NCBI GenBank assembly: GCA_003213015.1
Contig: QCOG01000001.1
Location: forward strand, 62,001 to 126,000
Source: Pelagibacteraceae bacterium AG-430-F16
Lineage (GTDB): Bacteria; Pseudomonadota; Alphaproteobacteria; Pelagibacterales; Pelagibacteraceae
Length of the DNA stretch: 64,000 nt
Reading direction: 5' to 3'
Shown here: one piece after another, positions 17,642-26,706 of the stretch
Numbering within the stretch: position 1 is the stretch's first letter
Layout of the letters: the number at the start of each line of letters is the position of its first letter
Made by a program: the position numbers and the translations under genes
The notes under the pieces: generated by a model
Seen by the model: the letters and a program-made list of their open reading frames with translations, nothing else
What the model was told of the DNA's origin: nothing
Database searches by the model: none

Positions 17642-18202
17642 TTATTGATTGTTTACGGTACTTGAAAATAAGTCCAGTTTTTTTTCAATGAGAATTGATA
17701 AATTATCTGTGATATTTTCTTTTATTGATTCAAGTTCTGTTTTCTCATCTTCGTCAAAGTCTTTCAGAACATGGTCATTCACTGCTATGTTATTTTTTGG
17801 TTTGCCAATACCAATTCTAACCCTTGAATATTCTTTTCCTATAAACTTATCAATTGATGCAATACCATTATGACCTGCATCTGAGCCCCCAAACTTTGCT
17901 TTCACTTTTCCAAAATCAATATCTAAATCATCATGGAAAACAATCACATCTTCTGCATCAATTTTAAAGTACTCCATTAATTCTCTAATACATATTCCGG
18001 AATTATTCATAAATGTAAGTGGTTTGATTGCGTAAACTTTTTTATTACTAATGCTCCCAGTAGTAAGAAGTCCTTTAAATTTTGGTTTTTGTTTAGATAA
18101 TTTAAATTTATTATTTATTGCGTCAATAATTTTAAAACCAATGTTGTGTCTATTATTTTCAGAATTCGGTGTAGGATTTCCTAGGCCAACAAAAAGTAAC
18201 AT
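17642..18202 (-). CDS. pth: Peptidyl-tRNA hydrolase
   Basis: Pth releases peptides from prematurely dropped peptidyl-tRNA. Family signatures are VGLGNPTPNSENNRHNIGF (catalytic His in RHN, near residue 19), KPLTFMNNSG and HDDLDIDFGKVKAKFGGSDAGHNGI. Length of 186 is standard. It sits between rplY (27 bp upstream) and ychF (4 nt downstream), the usual neighbours, and is probably in one transcript with them. Confidence 0.96.
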   Translation of the reverse strand: MLLFVGLGNPTPNSENNRHNIGFKIIDAINNKFKLSKQKPKFKGLLTTGSISNKKVYAIKPLTFMNNSGICIRELMEYFKIDAEDVIVFHDDLDIDFGKVKAKFGGSDAGHNGIASIDKFIGKEYSRVRIGIGKPKNNIAVNDHVLKDFDEDEKTELESIKENITDNLSILIEKKLDLFSSTVNNQ

Positions 18203-18229
18203 TATTTAATTAAATTCTTCAATTGTAAA

Positions 18230-18970
18230 TTATTTTTTTTCTGGCTGCCCTTTTTTTGAGTCCTCTTTTTTATCAGCTTCTTTTTTCTCACCCTCAGCCC
18301 CTTTAGCGTCTTTTGCGTCACCACTTTCTGCAGCTCCCTCACCAATTGCAGCTGCTGCTTCCGCACCCTCTGCTCCTTCTTCTGTCTCTGCTGGTTTCTC
18401 TGGCTCTTTAATAACTGTTGGTGCTGCTACAGTTGCGATCACAAAGTCTCTACCACGAATAGTTGGTTCAACATTTTCAGGAAGTTTAATTGATGAAATT
18501 TTAAAAGAATGTCCTATATCTACCCCATCTAAATCAACAACCAGTTCACCTGGAATATTTTCAGATGGACATTTAAGCTCTACTTTTCTACGAACTATAT
18601 TTAATACACCACCTCTTTTCAAACCAGGAGACTTTTCTGTATTAATAAAATTTACTGGTATTTCAATTATGACGCTTGAACCTTTTACAATTCTTAAAAA
18701 GTCAATATGGATTGGATCATCAGTTAAGATATCGTAAGAAATTTCTTTAGGTAAAACATTTTCGTCTTTGCCATCAATTTTTAAATTTAACATACTTGAT
18801 AAAAAGTTCTCTTTTTCAATAAGATTTTTCAATAATTTTTTTGATATAGATATTTTTTGAGTTTCAGATTTTCCACCATAGACTATGCCAGGAACATTAC
18901 CCTCTGACCTAAGTTTATTTACCTCACCAGAAGTTTTAGTATTTCTTAAACTTGCATCTATCGTATTCAT
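18230..18970 (-). CDS. rplY: 50S ribosomal protein L25 (CTC form) with long acidic/Ala-rich tail
   Basis: Residues 1-95 form the L25 5S-rRNA-binding domain (RSEGNVPGIVYGG) and 96-185 the beta-rich TL5/CTC domain (DVDGVDIGHSFKISSIKLPE is nearby). The last 60 residues are low-complexity Ala/Gly/Glu/Lys (EEGAEGAEAAAAIGEGAAE), ending in a Lys-rich stretch. That tail is much richer in GC than the surrounding DNA because of its Ala and Gly codons. L25-CTC tails of this kind occur in alphaproteobacteria and are variable in length. It lies between prs and pth. Confidence 0.94.
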   Translation of the reverse strand: MNTIDASLRNTKTSGEVNKLRSEGNVPGIVYGGKSETQKISISKKLLKNLIEKENFLSSMLNLKIDGKDENVLPKEISYDILTDDPIHIDFLRIVKGSSVIIEIPVNFINTEKSPGLKRGGVLNIVRRKVELKCPSENIPGELVVDLDGVDIGHSFKISSIKLPENVEPTIRGRDFVIATVAAPTVIKEPEKPAETEEGAEGAEAAAAIGEGAAESGDAKDAKGAEGEKKEADKKEDSKKGQPEKK

Positions 18971-19015
18971 AAAGAAAAAGCGTTTTAACTCAACTAAGTT
19001 AATAAAACAAGTAAA

Positions 19016-19948
19016 TTATTTGAACAAAAATGAAACAGAGGTAGAATTTGATATTCTTCTAATCGCTTCACCCATTAAGTTAGAAATTGACAAAATTTCA
19101 ATATTTTTTGCGGATCTTACTTTATTCTCATTATTAATTGTGTCTGTAATTACAAGTTTTTTGATTGGAGAATTTTTAATAGATTTCACAGCATCTCCAC
19201 TTAAGACACCGTGAGAAATGTAAACATATACATCTTTGGCACCTCTTTGTTTAAGTGCCTTAGCTGCATTAACGATTGTTCCACCAGAGTCGATTATATC
19301 GTCAACGATTATGCAAGTTTTTCCTTTCACATCCCCAATGACATTCATGACTTGTGATTGACCAGGCTTAGGTCTTCTTTTATCAACAATTGCAAGTCCT
19401 ACATTCAAAATTCTTCCCAAGGCTCTTGATCTTTCAACCCCTCCTACGTCGGGCGCAACGCAAATTATATTTTTACTTTTAATTTTTTTCTTAATATGTC
19501 TTGCAAATAATGGGGTTGTAAAAAGGTTATCTACAGGAATATCAAAGAAACCTTGAATTTGTCCAGCGTGCAAATCTACAGTAACAACTCTATCTGCTCC
19601 TGCTTGTGTGATTAAGTTCGAAACCAATTTTGCAGAAATAGAGGTTCTAGGCACCACTTTTCTATCTTGTCTAGCGTAACCAAAATAAGGAATCACGGCT
19701 GTAATATTTTTTGCAGAAGATCTTTTAAGAGCATCTATGCAAAGCAACATTTCCATCAAATTGTCATTTGCTGGGGAGGATACTGACTGAATGAAAAAAA
19801 TATTATTGCCTCTTATATTTTCATTTATCTCAACATAAATTTCACCGTCTTTAAATTTTCTTATGTTTGAATTTACAAGTTTTTCTTTTAGATATTTTGC
19901 AATTTTTGAACTGAGATTTTTATTGCTATTTCCTGTGAGTATCTTCAT
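19016..19948 (-). CDS. prs: Ribose-phosphate pyrophosphokinase (PRPP synthetase)
   Basis: Prs makes PRPP from ribose 5-phosphate and ATP for purine, pyrimidine, His, Trp and NAD synthesis. The PRPP loop TCIIVDDIIDSGGTIVNAAKAL (near residue 215), the ATP loop FFIQSVSSPANDNLMEMLL and the flexible-loop KxxPRTSISAKL are all present. Length of 310 is typical. It lies 45 bp upstream of rplY and 13 bp downstream of pgeF on the same strand. Confidence 0.97.
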   Translation of the reverse strand: MKILTGNSNKNLSSKIAKYLKEKLVNSNIRKFKDGEIYVEINENIRGNNIFFIQSVSSPANDNLMEMLLCIDALKRSSAKNITAVIPYFGYARQDRKVVPRTSISAKLVSNLITQAGADRVVTVDLHAGQIQGFFDIPVDNLFTTPLFARHIKKKIKSKNIICVAPDVGGVERSRALGRILNVGLAIVDKRRPKPGQSQVMNVIGDVKGKTCIIVDDIIDSGGTIVNAAKALKQRGAKDVYVYISHGVLSGDAVKSIKNSPIKKLVITDTINNENKVRSAKNIEILSISNLMGEAIRRISNSTSVSFLFK

Positions 19949-19961
19949 TTTTAGAAAAAAG

Positions 19962-20717
19962 TTATTTAAGCATAATTATAGATATATTTCTACCATAATC
20001 GTCTTCTTTATTTTTTAAAGCCCTCCTTGCACTAAAAAACTCAGTCCTATTTTTAAAAGTATCTTTGTTAATTATATCTATATTACTTATTTTTAATGAT
20101 CTTAGTTGAGATTTAATAAATTCTTTTAAATCAAAAAAAATTCTAGTTTTTTTAAAGTAAAAAAATTTACGATTTCGATCATTAAGGTTTAAAAACCTTT
20201 TCATAAATTCTTTTTTCACTTCATAGTTTTCTCTAAATATCGACGGACCTATTACTGCAGAAATGTTTTTGTTTTCAGAGCCTTTTTTAATCATAAATTT
20301 TATACACTTTTTAAGAATATTTTTAAAAGCACCCTTCCAGCCAACATGGATAGCCGCAATCATTGGCAATTTTTTGTCATAAATAAGAACTGGAGCACAA
20401 TCAGCGGTTAAAATACCCAAAGCTAAATTTTTTTTTGAGGTAATCAAGCCATCACCAACGAGTTTTTTTGAGGGTCTTTTCAAAATAAAGTGACATTTGT
20501 TACTATGTGTTTGTTTAAGCAATATTAGGTTTTTTGGAGAAACTTTAAACTTTTTCGAAACAATTTTTAAATTTTTTTTAACATTAGAAATTTTATCATT
20601 AGAACCAGGGCCACAATTTAAGGCACTATAAATTCCATTTGATACTCCTCCTTTTTTTCCAAAAAAACCATGTGAAATATTTTTAAACTTTACTAATTTT
20701 TTAGATTTTAATGTCAT
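19962..20717 (-). CDS. pgeF: Purine nucleoside phosphorylase-like LACC1/PgeF (YfiH) family
   Basis: The zinc-binding core is visible as LKQTHSNKCH, LTADCAPVLIYD (catalytic Cys and ligand) and AAIHVGWKGAFKNIL. Members were first called multicopper-polyphenol oxidases. Later work gave E. coli YfiH a peptidoglycan-editing role and LACC1 a purine nucleoside phosphorylase activity, so the true role here is uncertain. Length is 251. It overlaps midA by 17 nt and belongs to the lgt-midA-pgeF run conserved in alphaproteobacteria. Confidence 0.9.
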   Translation of the reverse strand: MTLKSKKLVKFKNISHGFFGKKGGVSNGIYSALNCGPGSNDKISNVKKNLKIVSKKFKVSPKNLILLKQTHSNKCHFILKRPSKKLVGDGLITSKKNLALGILTADCAPVLIYDKKLPMIAAIHVGWKGAFKNILKKCIKFMIKKGSENKNISAVIGPSIFRENYEVKKEFMKRFLNLNDRNRKFFYFKKTRIFFDLKEFIKSQLRSLKISNIDIINKDTFKNRTEFFSARRALKNKEDDYGRNISIIMLK

Positions 20718-21750
20718 TAAACCCTGTCTTAAAATTGTTATCCTTCTTGGTTACAAACATTACTTTAAACAATTCACCCATCTCATCTTTGTGTGTAAGC
20801 CTTCTTATTCTTGTGTAAAGATCCGTTTTTTTTAGGAAACTCATTTTTTTTGATATTATTTCAGCTCTTAAATCTATTCCCATGTTTTTCAAAAAACTTC
20901 CTTGATTAGTAATACCACCAACTTTTAATCCATTTAAATTAACAATTTGTTCGATAAAGTTAAAATTTATATGATGAGTTATATCAATATTTTGGTAGTC
21001 ATCAAAAATATTTACTTTTTTATGATTTTTAATCCCTTGTAAACTATCGTACATTTTTTTGTCAGATGTACCATAATCAATTAATAAAATACCTCCCGCA
21101 GAAGATTTGATTTTTTTACAAATACTTTTTAGATATTTGACCATTAAAGGTGAAAATTCTATAAAATTTTGATTTTCGTCTATCCCTTGATTAAAAATTT
21201 TCTCCATCTTTTTTTTAGTAACTTTTTTCTTCTCAAGAGAGAATTTTCCACTTTTATTTAATAATACAAAATTTTCATACCATTCTTCATTTATTTTAAT
21301 AAACTGCTTTATTGGCAAAGCATCAAAAAATTCGTTAGCCAAAAATATAGTTGGTAAATTTGGCAATTTATTAAAATTATCCAACCACTTAACACTTTTT
21401 GAAAATTTTTTTTTTTGTAATTTTTTAAGAGAATCGCTTTTTTCAAAAATAAAAAATTTGAATTTATCTTTTACAATTTTCAATTTATTCAATGTATTGA
21501 TTAAGACTTCTATGAGTTCCCCATTTCCTGCACCCAATTCTACTAAATTTATTTTTTCTGGTTTATTTAAATTTTCCCAAAATGACACAATCCAAATAGC
21601 AATCATTTCAGAAAAAAGTTTTGAAATTCCTGGGGATGTAATAAAATCTCCTCTTCGACCAAATTCCTTTTTTCTTTGATAGTAACCTTTATTTTTTTCA
21701 TAAAGAGATTTATCAATAAAATTATCTAATGATTGAGCCTTTGTGATCAT
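20701..21750 (-). CDS. MidA/NDUFAF7-family SAM-dependent methyltransferase
   Basis: The SAM-binding motif LVELGAGNGELIEVLI (near residue 65) and the N-terminal GYYQRKKEFGRRGDFITSPGIS define the MidA/DUF185 family. The mitochondrial member NDUFAF7 dimethylates an arginine of the complex I subunit NDUFS2, so a respiratory-complex assembly role is likely. The bacterial substrate is inferred only. Length is 349. It overlaps lgt by 4 nt upstream and pgeF by 17 nt downstream, which points to co-translation. Confidence 0.88.
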   Translation of the reverse strand: MITKAQSLDNFIDKSLYEKNKGYYQRKKEFGRRGDFITSPGISKLFSEMIAIWIVSFWENLNKPEKINLVELGAGNGELIEVLINTLNKLKIVKDKFKFFIFEKSDSLKKLQKKKFSKSVKWLDNFNKLPNLPTIFLANEFFDALPIKQFIKINEEWYENFVLLNKSGKFSLEKKKVTKKKMEKIFNQGIDENQNFIEFSPLMVKYLKSICKKIKSSAGGILLIDYGTSDKKMYDSLQGIKNHKKVNIFDDYQNIDITHHINFNFIEQIVNLNGLKVGGITNQGSFLKNMGIDLRAEIISKKMSFLKKTDLYTRIRRLTHKDEMGELFKVMFVTKKDNNFKTGFNDIKI

Positions 21751-22511
21751 TTTTTTACTAATTTAAAAAGTATTACTCCAGAAATAAAAAATACAATTGA
21801 TAACATTTGCCCGTATGTAAAAATATTTATTAAGATACCTAGATGAGCATCTGGTTCTCTTGTAAACTCAATTATAAATCTAAAAAGAGAATAAAAAATT
21901 AAAAATAGCGATGATATTACTCCAGGAATTTCTGAAAATTTTTTCCAAAGTAAATTTAGAAATATGAACAAAACAATACCTTCAAAAAAACTTTCGTATA
22001 ATTGCGAAGGATGTCTAAAAAGATTATCTACCTTATTAAAATTAACTGAAAAAATAAAATCAGTTTCTCTGCCGTAAAGTTCAGAATTTATAAAATTTGC
22101 AACCCTACCTAAAAAAATTCCTATCGGTGCTGCAAGGGATACTAAATCTGTATATCTAAAAAAGCTTAAATTATGTTTTTGAGTAAATATATAAGTGGCC
22201 AAGCAAACACCCAGTAAGCCACCATGGAAAGACATACCACCCTGCCAAATAAAAAATATTTCAAATGGATGACTTAAATAATAAAAAAAATTGTAAAAAA
22301 TTACGTAGCCTAGCCTCCCACCAATAATTACTCCTAAAATTAGATAAGTAATAAAATCGTCGACTAAAGTTTTTTCTCTCAAATCTTTAATTAAGAAATT
22401 TTTGATATAAAACCAACCTATTAAAAAACCAAAAATATATGCTAATGAATACCACCTTATTTGAAAGGATAAAAATTCAAATGCGACAGGATCTAGATTA
22501 TTTACAAACAT
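21747..22511 (-). CDS. lgt: Prolipoprotein diacylglyceryl transferase
   Basis: Lgt transfers diacylglycerol from phosphatidylglycerol to the lipobox cysteine of prolipoproteins. About seven membrane helices are visible. The signature GRVANFINSELYGRETD (near residue 134) is present, along with GGMSFHGGLLG and the C-terminal FTREPDAHLG. Length of 254 is normal. The gene is divergent from ubiK across 44 bp and overlaps midA by 4 nt. Confidence 0.96.
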   Translation of the reverse strand: MFVNNLDPVAFEFLSFQIRWYSLAYIFGFLIGWFYIKNFLIKDLREKTLVDDFITYLILGVIIGGRLGYVIFYNFFYYLSHPFEIFFIWQGGMSFHGGLLGVCLATYIFTQKHNLSFFRYTDLVSLAAPIGIFLGRVANFINSELYGRETDFIFSVNFNKVDNLFRHPSQLYESFFEGIVLFIFLNLLWKKFSEIPGVISSLFLIFYSLFRFIIEFTREPDAHLGILINIFTYGQMLSIVFFISGVILFKLVKK

Positions 22512-22555
22512 TATAAAAATGAAATATAAGATATACTATCGTAAAAAAAAAAAAT

Positions 22556-22798
22556 ATGTCAAAGTCTAAATTTATCATTGAAAAATTTGCAAAATTATTT
22601 GAACAAGGAATTATATCTTATAAAGATTTAAGCGAAGAAATCGTTAATATTATAAGATCTCAAAGAGATGAGATTGTTTTAAGGATGAAAATTTCTACCA
22701 AAGAGGAAACTGAGGTATTAAAGAAACGTATAGAAAAATTAGAAAAGGAAATCAAAACTTTAAAGTCAAAAAAAATTAAAAAGGTAAAGAGATCTTAA
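22556..22798 (+). CDS. UbiK/BMFP-like accessory factor
   Basis: This 80-residue helical protein shows the pattern of the BMFP/UbiK family: an amphipathic N-terminal helix, SEEIVNIIRSQRDEIVLRM in the middle, then a C-terminal coiled coil (EVLKKRIEKLEKEIKTL). UbiK helps assemble ubiquinone-synthesis proteins on membranes in E. coli. The position beside lgt is the same as in many alphaproteobacteria, which supports the call. An A12 run directly precedes the ATG, and the 3' end overlaps convergent envZ by 23 nt. Confidence 0.72.
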   Translation: MSKSKFIIEKFAKLFEQGIISYKDLSEEIVNIIRSQRDEIVLRMKISTKEETEVLKKRIEKLEKEIKTLKSKKIKKVKRS

Positions 22799-24089
22799 CT
22801 CTTAATCCGCCAAGACTTGATTTATCCAATGTAATACTACCCCCGTGAGATCTCACTACATCTGATGAGATTGATAAACCCAAGCCAACACTAGACTTAG
22901 AATCACCTCTTCCCTTATTAATTTTGTAAAATGGTTTAAAAACATTTTCATATTCACTCTCAGCTATTCCAGGACCGTCGTCATCAACAGTAATTATCAA
23001 GCTTTTATGAATCTTTTTTAAATTTACTAAAACTTTATTTGAGTATTTAAGGGAATTATTAATTAAGTTATCTATACATCTATTTATTAAACTTTTTCTT
23101 CCATTAAAAAAAATCTTTTGCTCTATATTTGAAGTAATATTATTATTCTCATATTTTATAATTGAAAGATCTAATAATTTCGAAATATCAAAAAGTTCAG
23201 TTTTTTCCGACGATGTAGAGCTAGTAAATTGAAGGTATTCATTTAACATTTTTTCCATATCCTCAACATCTTCAGATAATTTATGTGAAATCTTTTCGTC
23301 TTTAATTAAAGCAAGTTGAAGTTTAATTCTAGTTAGTGGAGTTCTCAAGTCATGGCTTATACCTGAAAGCATTTCAGATCTTTGGTTTAAGTGTCTCAAT
23401 ATTCTCTTTCTCATTCTCTCAAACTCAAAACCAGCTTGTCTTATCTCCAGAGCACCAGAAGGTCTAAACTCCTCGACATCCTCACCTCTTCCAAATTTTT
23501 CTGATGCTTTAGCCAAATTAATTATTGGGCGAGTTTGGTTTTTCAAGAAAATTAAAGCAACTGCAATTAACAAAAATGCAGGGAAGGTAATCCATAATGC
23601 AAATAATCTCGCCGAGGTGTTAGTGACTCTATCTTTCGGAATTAAAAATTCAAAGTAACCATTTAAATACTCAATTTTTAATTCAATTAATTCTTTATAT
23701 GAGGTTGTATCAAACCAATAGTTACTGAATTTATTTTTTAATTCTCTTCTTAAAGTCCTATCCATGGGACTAAACCATCTTTCCATATTTGTTTCTGGAA
23801 GATCTCCAAATGTTTGAAACTTTACATTAAAATTATGGTGTTCCTTGAATAGTTTAATTAAATTATCTTTTTCGTATTCCTCATTTTCATATGCATTTAT
23901 AAAAAATTTTATTTCTCCTATTAGAGCTCTAGTCATACCTTTATTAGTTTTTATCCAAAGACTATCAAAGAATACAATTGATATGATAATCTGTAATATT
24001 ATTATTGGTGTAGCTACTATTAGTAATGCTCTATAAAAAAGCCTTCTTGGAAGCAATTTCTTAATATAACTATTCAACCCATAAAACAT
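22776..24089 (-). CDS. EnvZ-like membrane sensor histidine kinase
   Basis: This sensor kinase has two membrane segments (about residues 18-40 and 165-187) bounding a periplasmic sensor of roughly 125 residues. A HAMP domain follows, then the phospho-acceptor H box GISHDLRTPLTRIKLQL. The ATPase has the N box NLINNSLKYS and G boxes DDGPGIAESEYENVFKPFYK and SSVGLGLSIS. The overall form is EnvZ-like. The signal sensed is unknown. The gene overlaps its response regulator by 20 nt. SAR11 genomes have very few two-component systems, so this pair probably has a broad role. Confidence 0.92.
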   Translation of the reverse strand: MFYGLNSYIKKLLPRRLFYRALLIVATPIIILQIIISIVFFDSLWIKTNKGMTRALIGEIKFFINAYENEEYEKDNLIKLFKEHHNFNVKFQTFGDLPETNMERWFSPMDRTLRRELKNKFSNYWFDTTSYKELIELKIEYLNGYFEFLIPKDRVTNTSARLFALWITFPAFLLIAVALIFLKNQTRPIINLAKASEKFGRGEDVEEFRPSGALEIRQAGFEFERMRKRILRHLNQRSEMLSGISHDLRTPLTRIKLQLALIKDEKISHKLSEDVEDMEKMLNEYLQFTSSTSSEKTELFDISKLLDLSIIKYENNNITSNIEQKIFFNGRKSLINRCIDNLINNSLKYSNKVLVNLKKIHKSLIITVDDDGPGIAESEYENVFKPFYKINKGRGDSKSSVGLGLSISSDVVRSHGGSITLDKSSLGGLRVKISLPF

Positions 24090-24750
24090 AGCCGGAACCT
24101 CTTATTGTTTGTAAATATTTTGGATTTTTTGGATCAGTCTCAATTTTTTTTCTGAGCCTTGTAATAATAACATCTATAGATCTTTCTTTATCAATCTCTA
24201 TTAAATTTCCAATGTCGATTCTTGAAAATACTTTCCCAGGATTATTAATCATTTTTTCTAAAATTGTTTTTTCAGTATTGTTAATTTTATAATTACAATT
24301 TTGATTAGTAATCATCAACTTATTTAAATCTATTTTAATTGAACCAAACTCTATAACATGTTTTGGATTTATCTTTTTTGTTTTTTTTAATATATTGTTA
24401 ATTCTTAATAAAAGTTCCTTGGGCTCAAAAGGCTTAGGCAGATAATCATCTGCACCTATCTCCAATCCCTCAATTCTTTCACTTGCTCCTCCTTTTGCTG
24501 TAAGTAAAATTATAGGCACACTTAAATTATTTTTATTTTCAGAAATAAATTCTAAACCACTTTTACCAGGCATCATTATATCTAAGACTAAAAGATCAAA
24601 TTTTATAATTGAAATCTTTTCCTGAGCCTCTGATGCGTTAGACGCAGTATTTACTAGATAACCGTTTTCGTTCAAAAATTGTTTAAGCAATGATCTTATT
24701 CCTTCATCATCATCAATTACTAAAATATGTGATTTAAAACTTTCCATCAA
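24070..24750 (-). CDS. OmpR-family response regulator
   Basis: This receiver domain has acidic residues DDDEG near the N-terminus, the phospho-acceptor Asp in LLVLDIMMPGKSG (near residue 56) and the conserved Lys in DYLPKPFEP. It is joined to a winged-helix DNA-binding domain ending in SIDVIITRLRKKIE and LQTIRGSGYVL. The 226-residue length fits OmpR/PhoB regulators. It overlaps both marR (17 nt) and envZ (20 nt), so the three genes are translationally linked. Confidence 0.93.
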   Translation of the reverse strand: MMESFKSHILVIDDDEGIRSLLKQFLNENGYLVNTASNASEAQEKISIIKFDLLVLDIMMPGKSGLEFISENKNNLSVPIILLTAKGGASERIEGLEIGADDYLPKPFEPKELLLRINNILKKTKKINPKHVIEFGSIKIDLNKLMITNQNCNYKINNTEKTILEKMINNPGKVFSRIDIGNLIEIDKERSIDVIITRLRKKIETDPKNPKYLQTIRGSGYVLWVE

Positions 24751-25177
24751 TTATTCTCTTTAAAACCAATTCAAAATTAATTACTTCTTTTGAACTTGAA
24801 TTAAGTAATGCTTTATAAATCCTTTTTTTTTGAGATAGGAAAATTTCCTCAAATATTTTCTTACCTTTTTCATTTAAAAAAATATGTTTCACTCTTGTGT
24901 CTTTAGAGTCCTTTTTAAATTCTAAATAATTAAACTTTTTTAAATCATTTATTACTCTATTTAGACTTTGTTTCGTAACATTGAGTTTATTAAGTAATTG
25001 AGTGATAGTTATTCCATTATAGAAAGATATTAAATGCATAGCTTTATGATGAGCAGTCCCTAAATTGTATTTTTTAAGGACTTTTTTTGAATCATTAAAT
25101 GTTTCCCTGTAACCGACAAAGATTTTTTCAATAAAACCTTTTAATTGTTCATCTTTTAAGTAAAGAAGATTTTTCAT
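24734..25177 (-). CDS. MarR-family transcriptional regulator
   Basis: This is a 147-residue winged-helix protein of MarR type. The recognition-helix region reads TQLLNKLNVTKQSLNRVINDLKKFNYL, followed by the wing DSKDTRVKHIFLNEKGK. MarR regulators usually repress divergent or downstream genes and respond to small ligands. Here it heads the marR-ompR-envZ operon and faces ilvE across 65 bp, so it could control itself, the two-component genes, or ilvE. The start ATG is preceded by ordinary AT-rich DNA. Confidence 0.88.
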   Translation of the reverse strand: MKNLLYLKDEQLKGFIEKIFVGYRETFNDSKKVLKKYNLGTAHHKAMHLISFYNGITITQLLNKLNVTKQSLNRVINDLKKFNYLEFKKDSKDTRVKHIFLNEKGKKIFEEIFLSQKKRIYKALLNSSSKEVINFELVLKRIIDGKF

Positions 25178-25192
25178 AATTGGTAAGTTATA

Positions 25193-25221
25193 TTGACATA
25201 TTATATATAGAATTATATTTT
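25193..25221 (+). promoter_or_regulatory. sigma-70 promoter candidate for ilvE
   Basis: A perfect TTGACA (25193-25198) is followed after 17 bp by TATTTT (25216-25221), about 22 bp before the ilvE ATG. The -35 is consensus and the -10 matches at the key positions. It lies in the only spacer between marR and ilvE, so a regulator bound here could affect both. Confidence 0.4.
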
Positions 25222-25242
25222 TTATAAATAAATCTTTTTAAT

Positions 25243-26124
25243 ATGATTCCTTACGATAAAAGAAATGGTAAAATATGGTACAATTCAGACTTAGTTGATT
25301 GGTCAGAAGTTAAGCTGCATGTATTAAGTCATGGATTACACTATGGAAGTTGTGTATTTGAAGGTGAAAGAGTTTACGATAGCAACATTTTTAAGCTCGA
25401 AGAACATACATCAAGATTTTTTTATTCTGCAAAAAGAATGGGATTTGAAATACCTTATTCTGAAAGCGAAATTAATAGTGCAACAAAAAAAATTGTAGCC
25501 GCTCAAAACGTTAAAAACGGTTATGTTAGACCTGTAGCCTGGAGGGGAAGTGAGATGATGGCAATATCAGCTCAGCAAACAAAAATTCATGTAGCTATAG
25601 CAACTTGGGAATGGGGATCTTATTTTGACCCCAAACTTAAAACAGAAGGTATTAAATTAAATATTTCAAATTGGAGGAGACCTTCTCCTGACTCAATTCC
25701 ATGGGATACAAAAGCTTCTGGGCTTTATATGATTTGTACTTTGTCAAAACATGAAGCGGAAAGACAAGGTTATACCGATTCATTAATGTTAGATCATGAG
25801 GGAAACGTAGCAGAAGCAACTGGCGCAAATATTTTTTTTAAAGATACTAAAGGGGATCTACATACCCCAGTTCCGGACTCATTTTTAGATGGAATTACTA
25901 GAAGAACCGTAATCCAAATAGCAAAATCTAAAAATATAAAAGTTATTGAGAGAAAAATTTCACCTAATGAACTAAAAGATTTTGAGGGATGTTTTTTGAC
26001 TGGTACTGCAGCTGAGGTTACACCAGTTTCAAAAATATCAAATTATGATTATAAGGTTTGCAAAACAATTATGGATTTATCAGATAGTTATCAATCTTTT
26101 GTAAGAAAAAAAATTGCTGCTTAA
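25243..26124 (+). CDS. ilvE: Branched-chain amino acid aminotransferase
   Basis: This fold-type IV PLP enzyme carries out the last step of Val, Leu and Ile synthesis. The N-terminal GKIWYNSDLVDWSEVKLHVLSHGLHYGS matches the family. The PLP lysine lies in the DTKASGLYM segment, and the EATGANIFF and FLTGTAAEVTPV loops follow. Length of 293 is that of the alphaproteobacterial form. The 3' end directly abuts convergent pgsA. Confidence 0.94.
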   Translation: MIPYDKRNGKIWYNSDLVDWSEVKLHVLSHGLHYGSCVFEGERVYDSNIFKLEEHTSRFFYSAKRMGFEIPYSESEINSATKKIVAAQNVKNGYVRPVAWRGSEMMAISAQQTKIHVAIATWEWGSYFDPKLKTEGIKLNISNWRRPSPDSIPWDTKASGLYMICTLSKHEAERQGYTDSLMLDHEGNVAEATGANIFFKDTKGDLHTPVPDSFLDGITRRTVIQIAKSKNIKVIERKISPNELKDFEGCFLTGTAAEVTPVSKISNYDYKVCKTIMDLSDSYQSFVRKKIAA

Positions 26125-26706
26125 CTACTTATTATCTTCCGATATAGCATGGTCAATACCTTTTCTTAAATAGTCATAAGCTGTATATAAGGTAAGAAAA
26201 GCTGAAAGCCATAGTAAAATAATGCCAATAGTTTGAGCGTTATAATCTTGAAAATTAAAAATTTTATTTCCAGTCTCTCCGGTTAAAAGTAAAGATATTG
26301 AAAACATTTGTAAAAAAGTTTTTAATTTAGCCAACCCTGATACTGGTAAATTCACTTGTCCCTTGGCTAAAAATTCTCTTAAACCAGAAATTAAAACTTC
26401 TCGAGTTAAAATAATTATCGCAGCTATAACTTCGTAATTTTTTATAGTCCCATCCATTACAAGTAAAATCAAAGCAGTTGCCACAATAATTTTGTCAGCG
26501 ATTGGATCTAAAAGCTCTCCGAGCTTAGATTCTTCTTTATATAGTCTCGCCAATAAACCGTCTAAGAAATCAGTGAAAGATGCAACAACAAATAAAGTAA
26601 ATGGTATAATGTCCCCGTAAAATCCTGGCAAATAATATGCCAAAACAAAAAAGGGAACTATTATTATACGGCCAATTGTTAAGTAATTTGGAAATTTAAT
26701 TTTCAT
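26125..26706 (-). CDS. pgsA: CDP-diacylglycerol-glycerol-3-phosphate 3-phosphatidyltransferase
   Basis: PgsA makes phosphatidylglycerol phosphate, the precursor of the PG that Lgt uses. The CDP-alcohol phosphotransferase motif D-x2-D-G-x2-A-R-x8-G-x3-D-x3-D is complete in [12 protein letters not shown]...[10 protein letters not shown] (residues about 45-75). Several membrane helices follow. Length of 193 is normal. It overlaps the uvrC stop by 4 nt, so the two are in one transcript. Confidence 0.95.
   Translation of the reverse strand: MKIKFPNYLTIGRIIIVPFFVLAYYLPGFYGDIIPFTLFVVASFTDFLDGLLARLYKEESKLGELLDPIADKIIVATALILLVMDGTIKNYEVIAAIIILTREVLISGLREFLAKGQVNLPVSGLAKLKTFLQMFSISLLLTGETGNKIFNFQDYNAQTIGIILLWLSAFLTLYTAYDYLRKGIDHAISEDNK

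Noticed and set aside
22542-22554. Long A run before ubiK
   Set aside because: Long A/T runs occur all over this genome, and this one is not in a coding frame, so no phase-variation claim is made.
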